Origin: Deltaproteobacteria bacterium
GTDB lineage: Bacteria; Desulfobacterota; Desulfuromonadia; Desulfuromonadales; Geopsychrobacteraceae
NCBI GenBank assembly: GCA_024276905.1
Contig: JAJRWF010000120.1
Coordinates: 1-54,587 of the forward strand
Length of the DNA: 54,587 nt
Direction: 5' to 3'
The stretch's first letter is position 1. The number at the start of each line of letters is the position of its first letter. Under the pieces are notes generated by a model. It saw nothing but the letters and a program-made list of their open reading frames with translations. It was not told the origin of the DNA and searched no databases. Of the stretch, positions 45,685 to 53,882 are shown piece by piece. Both the position numbers and the translations under genes were made by a program.

Positions 45685-46455
45685 ATGATTCATCCGACAG
45701 CGATTGTTGCTTCAGGAGCCCGGCTGGCTGCAGATGTGAGCGTTGGCCCTTACGCCGTGATCGGCGAACATGTCGTTATTGAGTCCGGCACCAGTATCGG
45801 ACCGCATACGGTGATTGAGGGTCGGACCAGAATCGGCCAGGATAACCAGATTTTCCAGTTTGCTTCGATCGGTGCGATACCTCAGGATCTCAAGTTCCAT
45901 GGCGAGGAGACGACCCTGATCATCGGAGATCGTAACAAAATCCGTGAATTCACGACCTTGCACCTGGGCACGGAGGATGGCGGTGGGGTGACAAAGGTTG
46001 GTAACGATAACCTTTTTATGGCCTATTCTCACATTGCCCATGATTGCCTGGTTGGAGATCATATTATCCTCGCCAACGGGGCGACTCTGGCCGGACATGT
46101 CGAAGTTGGCGATTTTGCCATTCTGGGTGGTTTGTCGGCGGTGCATCAGTTTACCCGTGTCGGCTCTCATGTGATGGCCAGCGGTGGTTCCATGATCGCT
46201 CAGGACGTTGCTCCTTACACGATTGTTCAGGGTGACCGGGCCAAGGTTGTCGGCTTGAATCTGATCGGGCTCAAACGGCGCGGTTTTTCTTCTGATGTTC
46301 TGAAAACGATTAAACAGGCCTATAAACTGGTTTTTCGCTCCGGGTTGAAGCTTGAAGAGGCGATTGCCAGCATTGAGTCGACCCTTGACTCTTCTGCCGA
46401 GCTGGATCAGTTTGTCGCTTTTCTCAAAAAGAGTGAGCGTGGCCTGGCGCGTTAA
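45685..46455 (+). CDS. lpxA: UDP-N-acetylglucosamine acyltransferase LpxA
   Basis: LpxA carries out the first step of lipid A synthesis. The 256-residue protein is a left-handed beta helix (about 1-190) with IHPTAIVASGARL, FASIGAIPQDLKF, and MAYSHIAHDCLVGDH containing the catalytic His, then a helical C-terminus with GLNLIGLKRRGFSSD. AAGGAT is near ATG 45685. The gene is followed directly by a hairpin and lpxB; no lpxI or lpxH lies between. Confidence 0.97.
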   Translation: MIHPTAIVASGARLAADVSVGPYAVIGEHVVIESGTSIGPHTVIEGRTRIGQDNQIFQFASIGAIPQDLKFHGEETTLIIGDRNKIREFTTLHLGTEDGGGVTKVGNDNLFMAYSHIAHDCLVGDHIILANGATLAGHVEVGDFAILGGLSAVHQFTRVGSHVMASGGSMIAQDVAPYTIVQGDRAKVVGLNLIGLKRRGFSSDVLKTIKQAYKLVFRSGLKLEEAIASIESTLDSSAELDQFVAFLKKSERGLAR

Positions 46456-46478
46456 AGGGCGGACGGACTCTGATCGAC

Positions 46479-46512
46479 GAAGGCGAAAGCTGTTTTTTCA
46501 GTTTTCGCCTTC
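46479..46512. repeat. 14-bp hairpin between lpxA and lpxB
   Basis: GAAGGCGAAAGCTG (46479-46492) pairs with CAGTTTTCGCCTTC (46499-46512) with one G-U and a six-T loop. There is no T-run after the stem, so it is not a standard terminator; it may control lpxB expression or mRNA processing. Confidence 0.8.
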
Positions 46513-46550
46513 TGCATTTGTGAGTATTGATGCATAAGAGCACCAAAAAC

Positions 46551-47684
46551 ATGAAGCGGGTATTGATTGTCGCAGGAGAGTCCTCCGGGGATCTGCATGG
46601 TGGAAACCTGATCCACGCAGCGCGTAATCAGCATCTGGAACTTGATTTTTACGGTGTCGGCGGCAGTCGGATGCGTGATGCCGGATGCCAGATCCTTTTC
46701 CCGGCCGAGGATCTGGCCGTGATGGGTCTGCTCGAAGTCATTTCGCACCTGCCGACAATCCGCAATCGCTTCAAACGTCTTGAGCAACAGCTGAGGGCAG
46801 CAGACAAGCCGGACCTTCTTCTGTTGATCGATTATCCGGGGTTTAATCTGCGGCTGGCAAAAGTTGCTCGCGATGCGGGAGTTCCGGTCCTTTATTACAT
46901 TGCGCCCAAGGTCTGGGCTTGGAAGAAGGGCCGGATAAAAACCATCGGCGAGCGGGTTGACCAGCTGGCATTAATCTTCCCGTTTGAACCGCCACTTTAT
47001 GCTGCCGAGAAACTGCAGGCGGAGTATGTCGGCAACCCGCTGCTCGATGAGTTTGTCGCCGAGCAGCCCCTGAAAGATTTGCGTACGGAACTGGCCATTG
47101 ATGTTGAGACGCCGGTGGTCGGCATTTTCCCGGGCAGTCGGCGTAGCGAATTGAAATATACACTGGCAACCTTGTTTGAGACTGCGGCGCTGATTTTGCG
47201 GCAAAAACCGCAAACACGATTTATTCTGCCGCTGGCCCCCTCACTGGATGCGGCAGAACTTGAAAGCCATATTGCGACAAGTCGCTTGCCGATCGAATTG
47301 AGCCAGGAATCGATTTATGCGGTGGCCTCGGCCTGTGACGCCGTACTCTGTGTTTCGGGGACTGTCACCCTGCAGACTGCATTGTGTAAAACACCGATGG
47401 CGGTGCTTTACAAGGCCGCTCAGCTCAGCTACCTTGTCGGCAGCCTGTTGGTAAAAATCCCTTATTTCAGTCTGGTAAATATTGTTGCAGAGCGGCAAGT
47501 TGTGCGTGAATTTCTGCAGCACCAGGCAAACCCGCAGGTTTTATGTGCCGAGATCCTGTGCTTGCTGGATGACCGGGATTACCGGAGCCAGGTCCGAGCG
47601 GGCCTTGAGGCTGTTTGCGAACAGTTAGGTGAACCGGGTTGTTCGGAGCGTGTAGCAAAATTGACGGCAGAGATGTGTCAGTGA
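46551..47684 (+). CDS. lpxB: Lipid-A-disaccharide synthase LpxB
   Basis: LpxB joins UDP-2,3-diacylglucosamine and lipid X to form the lipid A disaccharide (GT19 family, membrane-associated). The protein begins MKRVLIVAGESSGDLHGG, has AVMGLLEVISHLP, IDYPGFNLRLA, YYIAPKVWAWKKGRIK, GNPLLDEF, FPGSRRSELKYTL and CVSGTVTLQTALCKTP, all family markers. ATG 46551 gives 377 residues and the usual N-terminus; ATG 46530 is also in frame. Neither has a strong ribosome site, which is odd given the strong hairpin just upstream. Confidence 0.95.
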   Translation: MKRVLIVAGESSGDLHGGNLIHAARNQHLELDFYGVGGSRMRDAGCQILFPAEDLAVMGLLEVISHLPTIRNRFKRLEQQLRAADKPDLLLLIDYPGFNLRLAKVARDAGVPVLYYIAPKVWAWKKGRIKTIGERVDQLALIFPFEPPLYAAEKLQAEYVGNPLLDEFVAEQPLKDLRTELAIDVETPVVGIFPGSRRSELKYTLATLFETAALILRQKPQTRFILPLAPSLDAAELESHIATSRLPIELSQESIYAVASACDAVLCVSGTVTLQTALCKTPMAVLYKAAQLSYLVGSLLVKIPYFSLVNIVAERQVVREFLQHQANPQVLCAEILCLLDDRDYRSQVRAGLEAVCEQLGEPGCSERVAKLTAEMCQ

Positions 47685-47709
47685 TGACAAGGGTGTGGAA
47701 CCGATAACA

Positions 47710-49458
47710 ATGAGTATAGACAAGAGACTCTATCGACGCCTGTTGACCTATGCGGCCCCCTATAAGGGGCGGATTGCCTTGTCGATGCTGGCATCTCTGG
47801 GGGTGGCGGCAACCGACGGCGCGATTGCCAAGCTGGTTGAACCCTTTATCGACCGGATTGTGATTGCGCAGGATTTCGGCCTGGCCAAAATGGTTCCATT
47901 CCTAGTGGTCGGCCTGGCCCTGTTCAAAGGCACCTCACGTTATATCCAGGAATTTTATATCAATACCGCCGGTCAACTGGCGATTCAGGATATCCGCAAC
48001 CAGCTTTTTTCACACAGTATGTCGCTGTCAATGCGGTTCTATTCCGGAAATGCCTCGGGAACCTTGATGTCGCGAATTCTCAACGATGTCAATCTGATGC
48101 AGGCTGCACTCTCCAAGGTCCTGGTTTCTGTGTTGCGCGAATCGACAACCCTGATCGCTCTGACCGTGATTGCTTTTTACACCGACTGGCGGATGGCAGC
48201 GATGGCCTTTGTGGTCATCCCGGCAGCGGCTGTTCCGGCATCCATGATCGGCAAGCGTATAAAGAAATTCTCCCGTCGCGGGCAAGGTGCCATGGGACAG
48301 GTGACAATGGCATTGGAACAGGCGTTTTCAGGGATCAAGGTTGTCAAGGCCTTTGCGACCGAGGATCATGAAATCGATAAATTCACAGCAGATAATTCAA
48401 TTTTCTACCGCTTTATCCGTAAAACTTTTAAATACAGTGCTCTGTCCGCTCCGGTGATGGAACTTCTGACCTCAATCGGGGTTGCGGTCGTGCTCTGGTA
48501 TGGGCTGAATCGCGTCATGGCCGGTGAAATGACTCAGGGGCAACTCTTCTCGGTGATGGCGGCAATCTTGTTGATGTACACGCCTTTAAAGCGTTTGACC
48601 AAGGTGAATAATGCGGTGCAGCAGGCGATGGGTGGTGCCGAGAGAGTTTTCGAGATTCTCGACGAAGAGCCTGAGATTGTGGAAGATAAAAATGCTGTCG
48701 CCTTGACCGCCGCCCGGGGTGAGGTTTGTTTTGAGAATGTCAGTTTCTCCTATGAGGAAGAGCCGGTTATTCAGGATCTGAATCTCAAGGTTGCGCCGGG
48801 GGAGGTTATTGCGCTGGTCGGCCCCAGTGGGGCCGGGAAAAGTACGATTGCCTCACTTATCTGCCGCTTTTATGATCCGACCGCAGGGCGGATTCTGCTC
48901 GATGGGCATGACATTCGCAAATTGACACAACGTTCGTTGCACGATCAGCTGGCCCTGGTCGATCAGGAAACCTTCTTATTCAACACCACCATAGCTGAGA
49001 ATATCAGTTACGGTTCGATAGCAGCGTCAGAAGCAGAGATCGTTGCTGCGGCTGAACAGGCTTACGCCGATGATTTTATTCGCCAGATGCCGGAGGGTTA
49101 CCAGACCATGATCGGTGATCGCGGAGTACGACTTTCCGGTGGTCAGCGACAGCGACTCTGTATCGCACGCGCAATTTTGCGTAACGCACCAATCCTGCTG
49201 CTTGATGAAGCGACCAGCGCACTCGATACCGAGAGCGAGGCGATGGTACAACAGGCCCTTGCCAATTTGATGCGTGATCGCACCACCTTTGTGATTGCCC
49301 ACCGACTGTCGACGATTAAACATGCGGACAGAATTCTGGTCCTGGAGCAGGGCGTGGTTAAGGAGACCGGAACCCATCAACAGCTCATGGAAGGGACGGG
49401 TCTTTATCGTCGCCTCCATGAAATGCAGTTCAAGGAGTCGGATTCTTCATGCAACTAG
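47710..49458 (+). CDS. msbA: Lipid A export ATP-binding/permease protein MsbA
   Basis: MsbA flips lipid A-core across the inner membrane. The 582-residue half-transporter has six membrane helices (about 15-305) and an ATPase domain with Walker A GPSGAGKSTIASL, signature LSGGQRQRLCIARAIL, Walker B ILLLDEATSALD and an H-loop IAHRLSTIKHADRILV. I chose ATG 47710; GTG 47695 is in frame and close to AAGGG. It lies between lipid A genes, which supports MsbA over other ABC exporters. Confidence 0.94.
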   Translation: MSIDKRLYRRLLTYAAPYKGRIALSMLASLGVAATDGAIAKLVEPFIDRIVIAQDFGLAKMVPFLVVGLALFKGTSRYIQEFYINTAGQLAIQDIRNQLFSHSMSLSMRFYSGNASGTLMSRILNDVNLMQAALSKVLVSVLRESTTLIALTVIAFYTDWRMAAMAFVVIPAAAVPASMIGKRIKKFSRRGQGAMGQVTMALEQAFSGIKVVKAFATEDHEIDKFTADNSIFYRFIRKTFKYSALSAPVMELLTSIGVAVVLWYGLNRVMAGEMTQGQLFSVMAAILLMYTPLKRLTKVNNAVQQAMGGAERVFEILDEEPEIVEDKNAVALTAARGEVCFENVSFSYEEEPVIQDLNLKVAPGEVIALVGPSGAGKSTIASLICRFYDPTAGRILLDGHDIRKLTQRSLHDQLALVDQETFLFNTTIAENISYGSIAASEAEIVAAAEQAYADDFIRQMPEGYQTMIGDRGVRLSGGQRQRLCIARAILRNAPILLLDEATSALDTESEAMVQQALANLMRDRTTFVIAHRLSTIKHADRILVLEQGVVKETGTHQQLMEGTGLYRRLHEMQFKESDSSCN

Positions 49459-50114
49459 GGAGCAGGCTTCTGCTTACTTTTGTTCCGCCGCTGGCCGCAT
49501 TGATTATCCGTCTGCTGCGTTTTTTTGTCCGCTGTGAAGTTCTCGGTCAGGAGAGATTGACCGACGAATGGGAACGCGGGAACCGGGTTATTATTTCATT
49601 CTGGCATGACCAGCTGTTACTGATGGTCTGCGGCTACCCCGGGAAAAGGGCCAATACCTTGATCAGTCCCTCAAAGGATGGTGAACTTCTGGCCAGAACC
49701 ATGCGATTGTTTGGTCATGAAGCGGTTCGGGGATCATCCAGTCGAGGCGGGCGCGAAGCGTTTAAACACTTGCTGAAACTTGCCAGTGAACCCACCGATT
49801 TTGTCCTGACTCCGGATGGCCCCAAAGGGCCAAGGCATCAGATCAAGGACGGAGTCATTCAGTTGGCCCGAATGACCGGCAGGCCGATTATTCCGATGGC
49901 GTTTGTGTGCAGCAAGGGCCATCGCTTTGCTTCCTGGGACAAATTTTTATTCCCCTATCCTTTTTCACGTGGGGTTTACTCTTTCGGGGCGGCACTTTTT
50001 TATCAACGTGGCGAATCGACAGATTCTTTTCGTGAACGTATCGAGCAGGCAATGAAGGCAAACCAGCGCGCAGCAGAAAGCTGTCTGGAGGCCAGGGGTG
50101 CGACTGCTGTATGA
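49449..50114 (+). CDS. DUF374 lysophospholipid acyltransferase-like protein
   Basis: A 221-residue membrane-associated protein of the DUF374 family found in lipid A gene clusters. It has an N-terminal hydrophobic helix (about 5-27), then VIISFWHDQLLLMVCGY with the acyltransferase-like HxxxxD-type His-Asp, SPSKDGELLARTMRLFGHEA, RGSSSRGGREAFKHLLKL, and TPDGPKGPRHQIKDGVIQLA. Family context suggests acyl transfer to a lipid A or Kdo precursor; this has not been read from the sequence. AAGGAG is about 12 bases before ATG 49449. It overlaps msbA by ten bases. Confidence 0.88.
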   Translation: MQLGSRLLLTFVPPLAALIIRLLRFFVRCEVLGQERLTDEWERGNRVIISFWHDQLLLMVCGYPGKRANTLISPSKDGELLARTMRLFGHEAVRGSSSRGGREAFKHLLKLASEPTDFVLTPDGPKGPRHQIKDGVIQLARMTGRPIIPMAFVCSKGHRFASWDKFLFPYPFSRGVYSFGAALFYQRGESTDSFRERIEQAMKANQRAAESCLEARGATAV

Positions 50115-51420
50115 TCTAATCGTTGTTGGCGCGTCTCTGGTTCTGTTGCCTTATGGTTTTTTAAAAGGGCTTTCCTATCATTTCGCCGTCAGGGGAACTC
50201 TGGAACGCTTTGCCCATTATCCCCGTGCGGTCAAAAAACAACTGCAGGGTAAAAAACTGGTTCTGGTTCATGCGGTTTCTGTCGGTGAGGTTCTTGCGGC
50301 GTCACCGTTAATCCGCAAATTGAAAAGTGAGCAACCGGACCTTTTCGTCGTCCTGTCTACCGTGACCTATACCGGAAGGCAGGTGGCAGAGCAGATTGAC
50401 GAGCTGGATCTGTTAGTCTTCTTCCCGCTCGATCTCGGTTTTATCATGCGGCGCTTTTTACGGCGGCTCAATCCTGCACTTGTGTTGATTGTTGAAACCG
50501 AGCTCTGGCCGAATTTTCTGCATCTGATCCGGCGCCGGAATATTCCGTTGCTGCTGGTCAACGGGCGGATTTCGAAGCGCTCTTTTTCGCGCTATCGGCG
50601 TATCCGCTTTCTGATAAAACCGATGCTGCAGGCATTCTCCCACTTCTGCATGCAGGATGCGATCTGTGCGCGAAGAATTCGTGCTCTGGGTGCCGACGAG
50701 ACGTTGGTCGAAGTCACCGGTAACGTGAAGTTCGATGTTGCAACCAATGGGGGGCAGCACCCGATGACGACCGAGCTGGAAAAGATTGTCAGGACCAGCG
50801 AGTTTGTCTGGATCGGGGGGTCTACGCGCAGCGGCGAAGATGAATTGTTGATCTCCTGTCATCAGCAGTTGCTGGAACAGGGGATTCCCAGTTTTCTGGT
50901 GCTTGCACCACGACATCCTGCCCGCTTCGATGCGGTCGCCGAGCTTTTGAAAAAGAGCGGTGTTGATTATCTTCGCCGCACCGACTGGCAGAGAGATGCC
51001 GAGGATATGGCATATACGGTCCTGTTGCTTGATACCATGGGCGAGCTCGACCTGGTTTATACGCTGGCAGATGTTGTTTTTGTCGGAGGCAGCCTTGTCC
51101 CGATTGGTGGTCACAACCTGCTCGAACCAGCCCGTTGTGGGAAGCCGGTACTGCATGGGCCACATATGGCAAATTTCCTGGAAATTTCCAGGCTTTTGAA
51201 AGATGCGGGAGCTTCTCGGCGAGTTGCCGACCAGGCAGAACTCCTGGCTGCCCTTGAGATGCTTTTTTCGGATCTGGCGTTGCGCAGCAAAATGGGGTGC
51301 AATGGTCAGCTTATGATCGAAAAAAATTCTGGTGCAACCCTCAGAACCTTTGAGCGCATCAGACCTTTTTTGCGGAGCGAAGATGCGCCAAATCGAGAGC
51401 CTGCATCGAAGACTGGTTGA
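50098..51420 (+). CDS. waaA: 3-deoxy-D-manno-octulosonic acid transferase WaaA (KdtA)
   Basis: WaaA adds Kdo to lipid IVA. The 440-residue GT30 protein has an N-terminal anchor (about 2-22), then LVLVHAVSVGEVLAASPLI with the catalytic Glu, VLSTVTYTGRQVAE, ETELWPNFLHLIRRRNIPL, NGRISKRSFSRYRR, and FVGGSLVPIGGHNLLEPARC (sugar-nucleotide binding). GTG 50098 overlaps the upstream gene; a GGAGG lies before it. It overlaps lpxK by 38 bases. One or two Kdo residues cannot be distinguished. Confidence 0.95.
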   Translation: MRLLYDLIVVGASLVLLPYGFLKGLSYHFAVRGTLERFAHYPRAVKKQLQGKKLVLVHAVSVGEVLAASPLIRKLKSEQPDLFVVLSTVTYTGRQVAEQIDELDLLVFFPLDLGFIMRRFLRRLNPALVLIVETELWPNFLHLIRRRNIPLLLVNGRISKRSFSRYRRIRFLIKPMLQAFSHFCMQDAICARRIRALGADETLVEVTGNVKFDVATNGGQHPMTTELEKIVRTSEFVWIGGSTRSGEDELLISCHQQLLEQGIPSFLVLAPRHPARFDAVAELLKKSGVDYLRRTDWQRDAEDMAYTVLLLDTMGELDLVYTLADVVFVGGSLVPIGGHNLLEPARCGKPVLHGPHMANFLEISRLLKDAGASRRVADQAELLAALEMLFSDLALRSKMGCNGQLMIEKNSGATLRTFERIRPFLRSEDAPNREPASKTG

Positions 51421-52633
51421 AGAGGGTCCGCGCGGGGTTCTTGAGCAGGGACTTTTTTTGCTGTTGCGGTTGCTCTCGTCTGTTTATGGTCAGATTGTCG
51501 GCTTGAGAAATCTGACGTTTCATCTCGGGGTGCGCAGAATCTTTCACAGCAGGTTGCCAGTTGTTGCCGTCGGAAATCTGGCAGTGGGCGGAACCGGGAA
51601 AACCCCACTGGTTGACCTGCTGATACGTTATGCGCAGCAGCAAGGCTTGCGTGTCGCGGTTATCAGTCGCGGGTACGGCGGGGATTATTCCGGAAATCTG
51701 GGCATTGTCTGCCTGGGGGATGGGCCCTTGCTGACGGCCACTGAGGCCGGTGATGAGCCCTGCCTGCTGGCACGGCGCAATCCACAAGCGATTGTTCTGG
51801 TTGCGGCAAAACGACGCTTGGCGATTGAGTATATTGAATGTCATGATTGTGCTGATCTGATCATCCTCGATGATGCGTTTCAGCATCGCCAGGTTGGACG
51901 CGATCTCAACCTGTTATTGCTTGATGCCGGCAACCCTTTCGGCAATAATCAGCTTTTACCCGCGGGAATACTGCGTGAAAATATATCGGCTGTTTCACGC
52001 GCTGATGTGATCTGTCTGACGGGCGCGGAGGATGGGCCCTGTTATCCCGCTGCGGACAAACCTGTGGTCAGGGTTCGTACTCAGCTTGCGGGCCGAGCGG
52101 TTTCACTTCGAGGAGAAAGCCTGCCGCTGACAGATTTTCGCCACAAAAAGGTTGTTGCTTTTGCCGGGATTGCTCGGCCGGAGAGATTTTTTTCCGCACT
52201 GGAAAATTCCGGGATCAGACTCCTGAACAGACTGGCCTTGGGCGATCATGTCAATTATGACGCAGGGATTGTGCAACGTATTCTGTCAGAACTGGGTTCT
52301 GCGGAGGTTTTGCTGACGACGGAAAAAGATGCGGTTAAGTTGTCTGCCGAAACTCTGGACTTTCCCTGTTTTTCGGTTGGAATTGACGTTCATCTTGATG
52401 AGGATACCATTCTTTTCTCTCAACTGGATCGATTATTTGTAAAGGATATGTCCATGCCCCTCTCGGAGGAATTGCTTGAAATTCTTGCCTGCCCGAAATG
52501 CAAGGAAAAGGTGTCGATTCAGCAGTGTGATGATGTGGAGAGCCTGATTTGCACGCAGTGTCAGCTAGCCTATCCGGTTCGCGACGGGATCCCGGTTATG
52601 TTGATTGATGAGGCGACCGCTTTTGACGGCTGA
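51383..52633 (+). CDS. lpxK: Tetraacyldisaccharide 4'-kinase LpxK fused to a C-terminal Trm112/YcaR domain
   Basis: LpxK phosphorylates the 4' position of the lipid A disaccharide. Residues about 1-350 carry the P-loop AVGNLAVGGTGKTPLVDLL, the RGYGG motif, and LDDAFQHR (family DDGFQ; here Ala replaces Gly). The frame then runs without a stop into 60 residues that are a complete Trm112/YcaR zinc protein: SEELLEILACPKCKEKV, CTQCQLAYPVRDGIPVML. In E. coli lpxK and ycaR are adjacent separate genes. ATG 51383 follows GGAG by about six bases. A ribosome site at 52441-52446 suggests that the second part is also made alone. Confidence 0.93.
   Translation: MRQIESLHRRLVEEGPRGVLEQGLFLLLRLLSSVYGQIVGLRNLTFHLGVRRIFHSRLPVVAVGNLAVGGTGKTPLVDLLIRYAQQQGLRVAVISRGYGGDYSGNLGIVCLGDGPLLTATEAGDEPCLLARRNPQAIVLVAAKRRLAIEYIECHDCADLIILDDAFQHRQVGRDLNLLLLDAGNPFGNNQLLPAGILRENISAVSRADVICLTGAEDGPCYPAADKPVVRVRTQLAGRAVSLRGESLPLTDFRHKKVVAFAGIARPERFFSALENSGIRLLNRLALGDHVNYDAGIVQRILSELGSAEVLLTTEKDAVKLSAETLDFPCFSVGIDVHLDEDTILFSQLDRLFVKDMSMPLSEELLEILACPKCKEKVSIQQCDDVESLICTQCQLAYPVRDGIPVMLIDEATAFDG
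52454..52633 (+). CDS. Internal start giving a free Trm112-like protein inside lpxK
   Basis: AAAGGA (52441-52446) lies seven bases before ATG 52454, in frame with lpxK. From there a 59-residue zinc-ribbon protein would be made, with cysteines in CPKC and CTQC and the conserved YPVRDGIPVML. Trm112-type proteins activate methyltransferases in other organisms; the bacterial YcaR role is unclear. Whether this start is used is inferred only from the site. Confidence 0.55.
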   Translation: MPLSEELLEILACPKCKEKVSIQQCDDVESLICTQCQLAYPVRDGIPVMLIDEATAFDG

Positions 52634-53882
52634 AGCGGCAAATGTAACTTCCGTGCAAAACAATGCCGAGAAGATTTACGCCGGACTTTTTCTGCTTTAC
52701 CCGATCGGGATGGCGAGTATCCGGCATTATTCGTCCGCGGTACTGGTTCTGATGGTGCTGACGGCGATCGTGCTGGCTGTTAAGGGGCGAAAAAACCCCT
52801 CTGCTGAGCAGTTCTATATTATTGGCGGTATTTTGTTGCTGATCGCCGCAGCCCTGTTGAGTTTTGTCAATGCGGAGGATATGAACGAAGGGCTGAAACG
52901 ACTCGAAAAGTTGATAGACCTGTTTTGTTTGTTGCCACTATTTTACGGTGCTCGTAACTGTCGTTATGACCTGGGAAAGAAATATCTGATCGGGTTGTTG
53001 ATCGCGGCACCGGTCAACCTGGGAATTGCAGCCTTCAGCATCTGGGGCGAATGTCTGCCACGGGCACAGGGCTATTATAATCCGATTATCTTTGGTGATC
53101 TGATGATGTTGTCGGCAATGTTACTCCTGGTGTTGCTGGTTGTTTCTATCATCAATGAATCCGGTCGCGGGTTGACCTGGATTTGGCTGGCTCTGTTTGC
53201 CTTTGTTCTGACCAGCTTTTTTTCCGGAACCAGAGGCGCGTTACTTGCGGTACCACCTGTCGTTCTTATGTTGTTCTGGTGTTGCCGAAGGCAATTCTCA
53301 CTTCTGTATCTGAAGCGGCTTGGAATCCCGGCAGTCATAATTGTTCTGACTGTGGTGGTTTTGGGGATATCCTATGGTGGCAGTTCGGGGATGATCCAAC
53401 GGTGTGTTTCTATTGTAACGGGCGATTTGAATGACAGTGAGTCTGCCTACTCTGACTCCCTGAGACTGGAAATGTGGAAATATGCCGGACGATTGTTTGT
53501 TCAGTATCCTGTTATCGGTACCGGTCTGGGTGATTTTCGGGCCGAGATCGTCGTTGCGCGTCAAACGGGACTGGTTCAGTTGGACAGGGATTACACCCAT
53601 GCTCACAGTATTTATCTGGAATATCTGGGGATGACCGGTCTGGTCGGTTTTGTGGCGATGCTGCTGGCTCTTTTTGTGATCCCGATAGCGAGCATGGTCA
53701 AGGCTGAAAAATTCTCTGCCGATCAGCAATTACGCTGGCTTGGAGCCTTGGCGGTTCTGGTCTGTTTTGCCGCATTCGGCCTGACTGAGAACTGGTTGGC
53801 CAGATCTTCGATGGTGACCAGTTTTGTCGTCAGCCTGGCGGCTTTTTTCCCCGTGAAACAGGTGCAGGAGCAGAGAGTATGA
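52608..53882 (+). CDS. O-antigen ligase (WaaL/RfaL)-like membrane protein
   Basis: A 424-residue inner-membrane protein with about ten to eleven helices and a large periplasmic loop. The family signature region includes FFSGTRGALLAVPPVVLML and the loop LEMWKYAGRLFVQYPVIGTG followed by DYTHAHSIYLEYLGMTG, where the His-Ser and upstream Arg are typical of O-antigen ligases. Such enzymes attach O-polysaccharide to lipid A-core. The start is unclear (ATG 52608, with GTG 52653 as alternative; no good ribosome site), and it overlaps lpxK. A polymerase of the same fold cannot be excluded. Confidence 0.82.
   Translation: MRRPLLTAEAANVTSVQNNAEKIYAGLFLLYPIGMASIRHYSSAVLVLMVLTAIVLAVKGRKNPSAEQFYIIGGILLLIAAALLSFVNAEDMNEGLKRLEKLIDLFCLLPLFYGARNCRYDLGKKYLIGLLIAAPVNLGIAAFSIWGECLPRAQGYYNPIIFGDLMMLSAMLLLVLLVVSIINESGRGLTWIWLALFAFVLTSFFSGTRGALLAVPPVVLMLFWCCRRQFSLLYLKRLGIPAVIIVLTVVVLGISYGGSSGMIQRCVSIVTGDLNDSESAYSDSLRLEMWKYAGRLFVQYPVIGTGLGDFRAEIVVARQTGLVQLDRDYTHAHSIYLEYLGMTGLVGFVAMLLALFVIPIASMVKAEKFSADQQLRWLGALAVLVCFAAFGLTENWLARSSMVTSFVVSLAAFFPVKQVQEQRV

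Noticed and set aside
46479-46512. Intrinsic terminator between lpxA and lpxB
   Set aside because: The T-run is in the loop, not after the stem, and lpxB must be expressed from the same operon.
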